Assembly (NCBI GenBank): GCA_020425605.1
Contig: JAGQRH010000025.1
Location: 1-57,518 of the forward strand
DNA: 57,518 nucleotides
Source: Planctomycetota bacterium
Lineage (GTDB): Bacteria > Planctomycetota > UBA8742 > UBA2392
Direction: 5' to 3'
Shown: positions 52,223-57,518 of the stretch, piece by piece
Numbering within the stretch: the stretch's first letter is position 1
How the letters are laid out: every line of letters starts with the position of its first letter
Notes under the pieces: generated by a model
What the model was told of the DNA's origin: nothing
Database searches by the model: none
The model's input: the letters and a program-made list of their open reading frames with translations, nothing else
Made by a program: the position numbers and the translations under genes

Positions 52223-54772
52223 CTATTCCGCCGTGCGACGGTCAGGGTGCGGAAGGTGCGGGTTCAGGGCCTGTGCCTTGCGAATCTGCTGGCGCTGGGC
52301 AGCGGTGGTCGGCGCGCGGCCAAGGGCCTCGCCGGCATCGTTGCGGGCACCGGCTACTTCTTCGACCATCGCGGCGCGCTGGTCTTCGTCGGCAATCTCG
52401 CTCAGGTCATACTCGAGGCGCAGGACCGGAAGCAGGGCATTGAAGCCATCTTCGTCCCAGGCCCCGCCGTGGAACTTGTAGCAGGCACCGAGTGCGCGGG
52501 ACGCAGCGGCCTTCACCGACGGACGATCAACGGCTTCGTCGCTGGTGAGAGTGTCCAGCAAGTTGGGAATCACGTTTGCACGCACCCAGGCCGCGCCGGT
52601 CTTGGTGCCGTTGCTGACGAGATGGGTGATCGCATTGCAGATCGCCGTGCGTGCCGCGCTGCTGCGGCCGGCAAGGCGCAGACCGCCGGAGAGGGCGACC
52701 AGCAGCTTGTCGACACCGTACTTGGTGGTTGCCGGGTCAAGCTCGGCGATGGCGTTGGCCATCGCGACGACCATGCCGTTTGTCTTGCTCTTGGAGTCCT
52801 CGACGTTGCTGCTCCAGACGTCCTCGAGCGTCGCATTGAGGGCTTCCGTGTCGACGGCGTACTCGGCGCTGTAGCTGATGTAGCTGCTGTCGTCGACGCC
52901 GAGAGCTTCAAGGTCGCTCTTGCGGGAGTCGACTTCACTTTCCATTGCCGCGACGAGCACCGGAATCTCGCTGGTACGAACGTCCTTGTGCAGCAGGTGG
53001 AAGATCGGCTCGCTGCGCTCCTGGCGGTCGCTTGCACCCGGGAGGTTCGGGTCGAAGACGAACACCGGCGCGACGGCCAATGCACCTTCGAGAATGATCG
53101 CATCCCATGGCGGCCCCTGCACCGCGAGGTCCGCGCCTTCTTCGAGGGTACGGGCGCCGGTGGCACTGTGGCCGAGGCTTTCCAGGTCGCTCAGGTAGCG
53201 GTTGCGCAGGGCCTCATCTTCAATGATGACGAGGATGCTGCGGGCCTGCGTCTCCTGCAGGTTGCGGACCGCCACCTGCTCAACGAGTGCGTTGTTGCCG
53301 AATGAGATGTCGGCGCCCAGTTGGATGAGCGTGCGGGCGGCGGCGTAGCGGACAGTGCGGTCCGGGTCAGCGAGGGCACGGATCATGGCTGCGCCGGCCG
53401 GCTTGCCGATCACGTCCGTGTCGCCCTGCAGGGTGATCGCATCACAAAGGTTAACGCTGACGCCCGGGTAGCCGTCAGCCAGTGAGCGCTCCAGCGCGGC
53501 GTACAGCACCGGGCTGCCGCCCACCGAAGCCAGGCCGAAGCCCTCAAAGTGCGGCACAAAGCCGCGCTCGCCGAGAAGCGCCGTGATGTACTCGCGCTCT
53601 TCGCTGCTGCCGTTGTAGTAGCGCCCACGGCCTTCGCTGAACATGTGCATGTGAATGCACGCCAGCAGGGCTTCCGAGTCGCGAATGAACGCATCCTTGT
53701 TGGCGTTGCCACCGGCCTGCGCGAGCCCGATGTCGAGAGCCTGCATGCAGGACTCCTCGGCCAGGATGTCGGCGTAGGCCCAAAGCGGAACTTCCTGCGA
53801 GACAAGCTGCTGCTCGCCGCTGTCATTCGGGATCCACTTCCAGATCGTGTAGCTGCGGTCGTAGCCGTACATCACCACCGGCAGGTTGCCCTGGTAGTTG
53901 CTGCCTACCAGGCGATTGCGGTAGTAACGGCCGGCTGCGTTGTTGCGGTAGATGCCTTCGGCCTGCAGGAAGAACAGGTCCTTGGCGTTGTTGACCTTTT
54001 TGTCCTGTTCAGGATTGTCGCGGCGGATGACTTCGATCGCCATGCGGCAAGCTTCGCGAACTTGCTCTTCTTCATCCTTGGCCTGGAAGTGCTTGGCCAG
54101 GATCGGCAGAGCGCGCGGGTCATCGATGTCGGCCAGTGCCAGCGCGGCGGTCTGGCGGTCGTACATCTCGGCGCTGTAGAAGCACTGGATCAGCGCGTTG
54201 ACGGCCTGGCTGCCCAGCGTCGCCAGCAACACGCGCGCGCGATAGCGGTAGTCCGCGTTGTCGCTGTGCATGTAGTTGGCCTGCAGGTAGGGCACCACGA
54301 AGTCGCCGTAGGCGTCGCGAATGCTGGCCGCGCGAAGCATGTTGCGCGCGGTGTCGGCGTCGCCCATGAAGGCGTCGACGAACTCGGCAATCTGCTCCGG
54401 GTCGTTGTTTCGGCCGATGTACGGGTTCTTGCCGAGGCCGGTCATGACCCAATTGCCGAACCGTGAGTAGCGGCCCTTGAGGCCCGGGTCGGCGAAGTTG
54501 TTCTCGATCATGTCGCGGGCGAGCTCGGCGCCGATTTCGTCGCGGATCTTGCGGGCGTCTTCGTCCGTAGGATCACCGGCGAGCGCGGAGTCAAACTTCT
54601 TGATCGCGTCTTCCCAGTTGCCCTTCTTGTATTCGCGCAGGCCGTCCTTGACGGTGCCGAGCGAATCCTGGGCGTTAACAATGGGGGCGCCGGGCGTCAG
54701 GGTCGACAAAGCGACCACGCCGGAAAGCACCACCGCGACGACAACAAACCCACGCGCAATGCGTAGCAGCAT
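52223..54772 (-). CDS. Exported HEAT-repeat protein with an embedded receiver-like domain
   Basis: 849 residues. Signal peptide (1-35 including a hydrophobic helix), a short TPR-like part (LREYKKGNWEDAIKKFDSAL), then HEAT repeats (RVLLATLGSQAVNALIQ; TAALALADIDDPRALPILA; RTVRYAAARTLIQLG). From about residue 520 to 650 is a CheY-like segment, SILVIIEDEALRNRYLSDLE followed by DAIILEGALAVA and SEIPVLVAAMESEVDSR. Its acidic pocket and the phospho-Asp position are degenerate (ILEG instead of a D-rich motif). A second HEAT stretch and a charged tail complete it. Receiver domains are normally cytoplasmic, so this one is unlikely to be phosphorylated. Confidence 0.75.
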   Translation of the reverse strand: MLLRIARGFVVVAVVLSGVVALSTLTPGAPIVNAQDSLGTVKDGLREYKKGNWEDAIKKFDSALAGDPTDEDARKIRDEIGAELARDMIENNFADPGLKGRYSRFGNWVMTGLGKNPYIGRNNDPEQIAEFVDAFMGDADTARNMLRAASIRDAYGDFVVPYLQANYMHSDNADYRYRARVLLATLGSQAVNALIQCFYSAEMYDRQTAALALADIDDPRALPILAKHFQAKDEEEQVREACRMAIEVIRRDNPEQDKKVNNAKDLFFLQAEGIYRNNAAGRYYRNRLVGSNYQGNLPVVMYGYDRSYTIWKWIPNDSGEQQLVSQEVPLWAYADILAEESCMQALDIGLAQAGGNANKDAFIRDSEALLACIHMHMFSEGRGRYYNGSSEEREYITALLGERGFVPHFEGFGLASVGGSPVLYAALERSLADGYPGVSVNLCDAITLQGDTDVIGKPAGAAMIRALADPDRTVRYAAARTLIQLGADISFGNNALVEQVAVRNLQETQARSILVIIEDEALRNRYLSDLESLGHSATGARTLEEGADLAVQGPPWDAIILEGALAVAPVFVFDPNLPGASDRQERSEPIFHLLHKDVRTSEIPVLVAAMESEVDSRKSDLEALGVDDSSYISYSAEYAVDTEALNATLEDVWSSNVEDSKSKTNGMVVAMANAIAELDPATTKYGVDKLLVALSGGLRLAGRSSAARTAICNAITHLVSNGTKTGAAWVRANVIPNLLDTLTSDEAVDRPSVKAAASRALGACYKFHGGAWDEDGFNALLPVLRLEYDLSEIADEDQRAAMVEEVAGARNDAGEALGRAPTTAAQRQQIRKAQALNPHLPHPDRRTAE

Positions 54773-54958
54773 CGGATCAAACTCCTTCAGGGGGGTGCTG
54801 GCAGAAACGTCAATCTAGCCCTGACCCAAAGGCTGTCAAGCATTGCACATACATTCCCCAACGCCGTGACTTGGCCATGACGGGAGCCGCCTGTGTCGGC
54901 CGTCCGGGCAGCGCTCAGGCCCGCTTCCGGGTGCTTTCGAGGCTCTGTGCAGAAGTCT

Positions 54959-55360
54959 CTAGTTCGGGAGTTTCAGCACTTTGGTGCGGTATTCGGTGCT
55001 GACCTTCCAGCTGGCCTTCCACTTGCCCTCCTCCTTCACGAAGGCGATGGGTTGTCCGCCGACCTTCTTGCCCCCTATGTAGTAGTCCTCGGAGCCCACG
55101 GTGAACCCTCCGTGCTCCTTGACGGGGCCGGGCTTGATCTCGTCGTAGGCAGTCTGGTCCAGGTTTACATCGAGCATTCCCGCCTGCTCGGCCTGCACGA
55201 AACAGTCGGCATAGGCGGCGACGTCGCCGGAGTTCTCGGCGCGGATCATGGCGGCAAGCGCCTTTTCGGGCGTGGAGTAGTCCGGGGCGGGCTTGCTGCC
55301 GCAAGCGGCCGTCGTGAGCAGGAACGAGCAGGCGATCAGGGCAAGGCTGGCGGTACGCAT
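54959..55360 (-). CDS. Small lipoprotein
   Basis: 133 residues. Signal peptide ending in TTAAC gives a plausible lipobox. The mature protein has STPEKALAAMIRAENSGDVA, a start typical of NTF2-like/DUF4878 exported domains, and an ending EGKWKASWKVSTEYR that fits the last strand of that fold. Function unknown. Start ATG 55360. Confidence 0.75.
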   Translation of the reverse strand: MRTASLALIACSFLLTTAACGSKPAPDYSTPEKALAAMIRAENSGDVAAYADCFVQAEQAGMLDVNLDQTAYDEIKPGPVKEHGGFTVGSEDYYIGGKKVGGQPIAFVKEEGKWKASWKVSTEYRTKVLKLPN

Positions 55361-55471
55361 CGGTTTCTTTCGTCCGGGGTATACAGGGTCACGCCGGGCA
55401 TTGTGCCGAAAGTGGCGAAGACGGCGACTACAACCCGGCCCGTCATTTGTACATCTCAAGCAAACGCCCCG

Positions 55472-55897
55472 GTGATCGCGCAGACCATCGAGAAGTGCAA
55501 CGGCAGCCTGCACAGCATCACCGAGAAGCTCGACACCGGCAGCGCCATGGGCAGGTTCTTTTACTCGTTGCTCGCATCGCTGGCCGAGATGGAGCGGGGC
55601 ATCATCGCGGAACGCACGGCCGCCGCTCTGGCACACAAGCGGGAAAAGGGAGAAGTCACCGGTCACGCGCCGTTCGGCTGGCAGCTATGCGCGGACGGCG
55701 TGAGGCTCAAGCGCGACGGCGAGGAGCAGGAAACCCTGCGCATCATCGCCAGGCTACAGGGTGAAGGCATGAGCCAGCGCAAGATCGTGGATGAGCTGAA
55801 CCGGCATGGACGCAAGACCAAGGAAGGCCGCAAGTGGCAGCGGAGCAACCTGCGTAGTGTGCTGGATACGTTGGCACGGCGCGAGAGTTCCCAGTAG
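55472..55897 (+). pseudogene. Serine recombinase (resolvase) C-terminal fragment
   Basis: 142 codons from GTG 55472 matching the second half of a resolvase/invertase-type recombinase: LHSITEKLDTGSAMGRFFYS, LLASLAEMERGIIAERTAAA, HAPFGWQL, then a helix-turn-helix-like recombinase region (EGMSQRKIVDELNRHGRKTK). The catalytic Ser and the first ~100 residues are missing and the upstream frame does not continue the family. A remnant of a mobile element. Confidence 0.75.
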
Positions 55898-55940
55898 CTT
55901 TCGGCGTAGACGCGAAGGAGGAAGGCAGACTCAGAAAACG

Positions 55941-55977
55941 AACCTGCGGACCAGTCCAGTGGATTGGTCCACAGGTT
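55941..55977. repeat. Imperfect 13-bp inverted repeat after the resolvase fragment
   Basis: AACCTGCGGACCA (55941-55953) and TGGTCCACAGGTT (55965-55977), 12 of 13 complementary, around an 11-nt loop. It could be a site of the lost element or a terminator. Confidence 0.45.
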
Positions 55978-56088
55978 TGACAACACTAAACGAGCAGGCC
56001 GGTGCGGGCGCCGTCATTCGTGGGCGCTCCGCTGCCTGTTCGGCCAGGAGAGCGGGAAGAACAGTAGCCTGACCCTTTTATGGTTCCT

Positions 56089-57176
56089 CTATCGAGACGC
56101 CTTCCGGGAATCCGGCGTCCAGGACGAGAAGCCATCCTCACTTAGCCGGTTGATCAACTGCTCCCTTGTCCTCGAATTTGCTGGCCTGTAGTGCCAATGG
56201 TGGACGCGTGCATCCACACTCACGAAGGGGGAAAGTTGCTCGTAGCCGAGGCTATCGAGCACCTTCGCAGCCTTGCTCGTTCTTGAATCTGACGTCGATA
56301 ACACCACGAGTTTCTTGTGGTCCGAGATGTTTACGTTGACCTGGTCCTCTGACGCGTAGGCCGTCAGCGTTACGAACCCATTTTGGAGCGAGTCCACTGG
56401 TGCGCGAGAGATGTAGGCGAGGATCTCATCTGCCGTGTTCAGTTCCTCGTTGGTGAAGAATTCGTCCGCCTCCGCCCCTTCGTTTTCCCAGTGATCGTGG
56501 ACCAGAAACCAAAAAACGCGAAACGGTTCGTACAGCCGTAACAGGGCTGCGTAGTGCTCATAGAGGGACTCGTTGCTCACATTGACCTCAAGTGAGTAGA
56601 TACCCTCGTTCTCAAAGCGAGCGTATCCGGCTCGAATGTCATCGGGATCTGGATCGTCGTCAGGCCTATCTCGCGAATCCGACAGGATTACACCCAGCGG
56701 CATTTCAAAGTGCTCCCCCGGTTCAGGCGAATAGCTGTACTTTGTGACCGACCAGAACACATTCGCTTCAACGGAAGGAGCTACGTCGCCATCCACTTCG
56801 CTGATATCGATAGGATCGGCTTCACACAGGATCGGTCGGACTAGGCCGTTCGATTTCACTGCAGCTCGGATTGAATCAAGTGCCTCGCCGATTCGAGTCC
56901 CATAGGCGTAGTACCACTGATAGAAGGGTGGGCGGTGTTCTGGATCATGCACCTGGCACTGAAAGAGCTCGGCTTCCAATTCAGCCTCCCGATAGCTGCG
57001 ACGATGAGATCATACCAAGCCGAAAGTACTGAGATATCAATGGGCCCTCCGGCAACGACGTCGAAAGTGGCAAGGGTTGCTCCGTTGAAAACTCCTAAAG
57101 GTTCGTCTTCCGGGTTGCCGATTCTTTGCGTATGGAAGTTATCCCATTCGCTCGTTGACCAAGTCGCCGCTGGCAT
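56089..57176 (-). pseudogene. Protein of unknown function interrupted by a -1 frameshift
   Basis: A first reading frame starts at 57176 (ATG) and contains LATFDVVAGGPIDISVLSAW and YDLIVAAIGR. Near 56990 the coherent sequence moves to the -1 frame (REAELEAELFQCQVHDPEHR, then PPFYQWYYAYG) and runs to 56089. Neither half makes sense alone, since the first frame changes to unlikely sequence after the shift. The C-terminal part has acidic runs (PDDDPDPDD) and HHWHY near the end. Base composition is less GC-rich than neighbours. No family recognised. A sequencing error or a real decay are both possible. Confidence 0.55.
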
Positions 57177-57518
57177 TTGTTCGCGTTGCCCTTGAGGCCG
57201 GGCAGGCTGCTCTGCCGCCCTACTCCTGCCCCAAGAGCCCGCACACGTATACCCAGGCCCAACTGTTCGCCATCCTTGCCCTCAAAGAGTTCCTGCAGCT
57301 CGACTACCGCGGCGTCATCGCCCACCTCGCCGACTGGTCAGAGGCCTGCGACGCCATCGGCCTGCAAAAGCTGCCGAACTTCTCCACCCTCAAGTACGCC
57401 CAGGACCGGCTGCAGGAAAAGGGGGCTTCGCAGCGCTGCTGGGCGGCACTCTCGATCTCGCTCGCCAGCGCGGACTGATCGGCGGCAAGGTCAAGCTCGC
57501 CGCCATCGACTCCACCGG
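57155..57518 (+). mobile_element. IS transposase, 5' part, with a candidate -1 frameshift
   Basis: The frame from about 57155 (TTG; the true start may be nearby) carries HTYTQAQLFAILALKEFLQL, DYRGVIAHLADWSEACDAIG and KLPNFSTLKYAQDRLQEKG, the N-terminal region of a DDE transposase. At 57418-57424 lies A-AAG-GGG, which fits the X_XXY_YYZ slippery pattern. In the -1 frame the protein continues GGFAALLGGTLDLARQRGLI, GGKVKLAAIDSTG, where IDSTG is the expected first Asp of the DDE triad. The window ends there. The 0 frame stops at 57478. Family within the IS4/IS5 superfamily inferred. Confidence 0.7.

Noticed and set aside
54893..55471. N-terminal part of the long plus-strand frame that ends in the resolvase fragment
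   Set aside because: This part is antisense to the lipoprotein at 54959-55360 and has no recombinase sequence, so the recombinase gene is truncated at about 55472.
55361..55480. tRNA gene as an integration site beside the resolvase fragment
   Set aside because: No cloverleaf with T-arm and acceptor pairing could be found on either strand.

Overview
The window is a GC-rich bacterial chromosome segment. Its lineage is not proven by the sequence, but the mixture fits a planctomycete-type genome: many exported proteins of unknown function (von Willebrand A proteins, squalene-cyclase-type repeat proteins, HEAT proteins, lipoproteins), DUF4416, SufT, and frequent GTG/TTG starts. Genes are closely packed and no gap without a gene exceeds about 260 bp. 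No tRNA, rRNA or CRISPR array was recognised.

Layout. 1-1222 (minus): sulfur block with cysC (APS kinase), a partial membrane transporter and a tiny membrane protein, each unit preceded by a very small cysteine-codon-rich ORF and a terminator hairpin. 1315-8815 (minus): a complete trp operon, trpE-G-D-C-F-B-A followed by a DAHP synthase, mostly with 4-8 nt gene overlaps, headed by a tryptophan leader peptide and attenuator. 8944-17274: an exported protein, sufE and the sufBCDS-sufT iron-sulfur operon with an IscR-like operator, then an RbfA-like gene and a small gene. 17318-20208: TPR protein, small gene, membrane protein. 20241-25776 (minus): selD, two exported repeat paralogs and two rhodaneses. 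25968-27272: two ferredoxins and trmB. 27395-43782: mainly envelope or exported proteins (coiled-coil lipoprotein, S41 protease, flippase-like protein, VWA proteins, C-terminally anchored protein, thioredoxin-like protein, DUF2541-like repeats) plus a stand-alone EF-G domain IV-V gene. 43885-52142: a fused flavin monooxygenase/OYE enzyme, dut, cysteine synthase, JAMM protease, bpt, rsgA and a histidine kinase. 52223-57518: HEAT/receiver-like exported protein, a lipoprotein, then a decayed mobile region (resolvase fragment, frameshifted gene, start of an IS transposase).

Two systems stand out. First, three ribosome-dependent attenuators of the same design occur within 9 kb: one uses Trp codons ahead of trpE, and two use Cys codons ahead of cysC and ahead of the putative sulfur transporter. 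In each, a segment near the end of the leader ORF can pair with the 5' arm of the terminator. The trp and cysC leaders have promoter-like boxes that would place the transcription start close to the leader ATG. Second, there are four selenoprotein genes with five in-frame UGA codons: selD itself, a rhodanese with two UGAs, a rhodanese with one, and an exported thioredoxin-like protein with a UPPC active site. Each has a small hairpin 16-27 nt beyond the (nearest) UGA, as bacterial SECIS elements do. A standard gene caller would truncate or split all four. All of this is read by eye; homology statements are pattern recognition, not database results.
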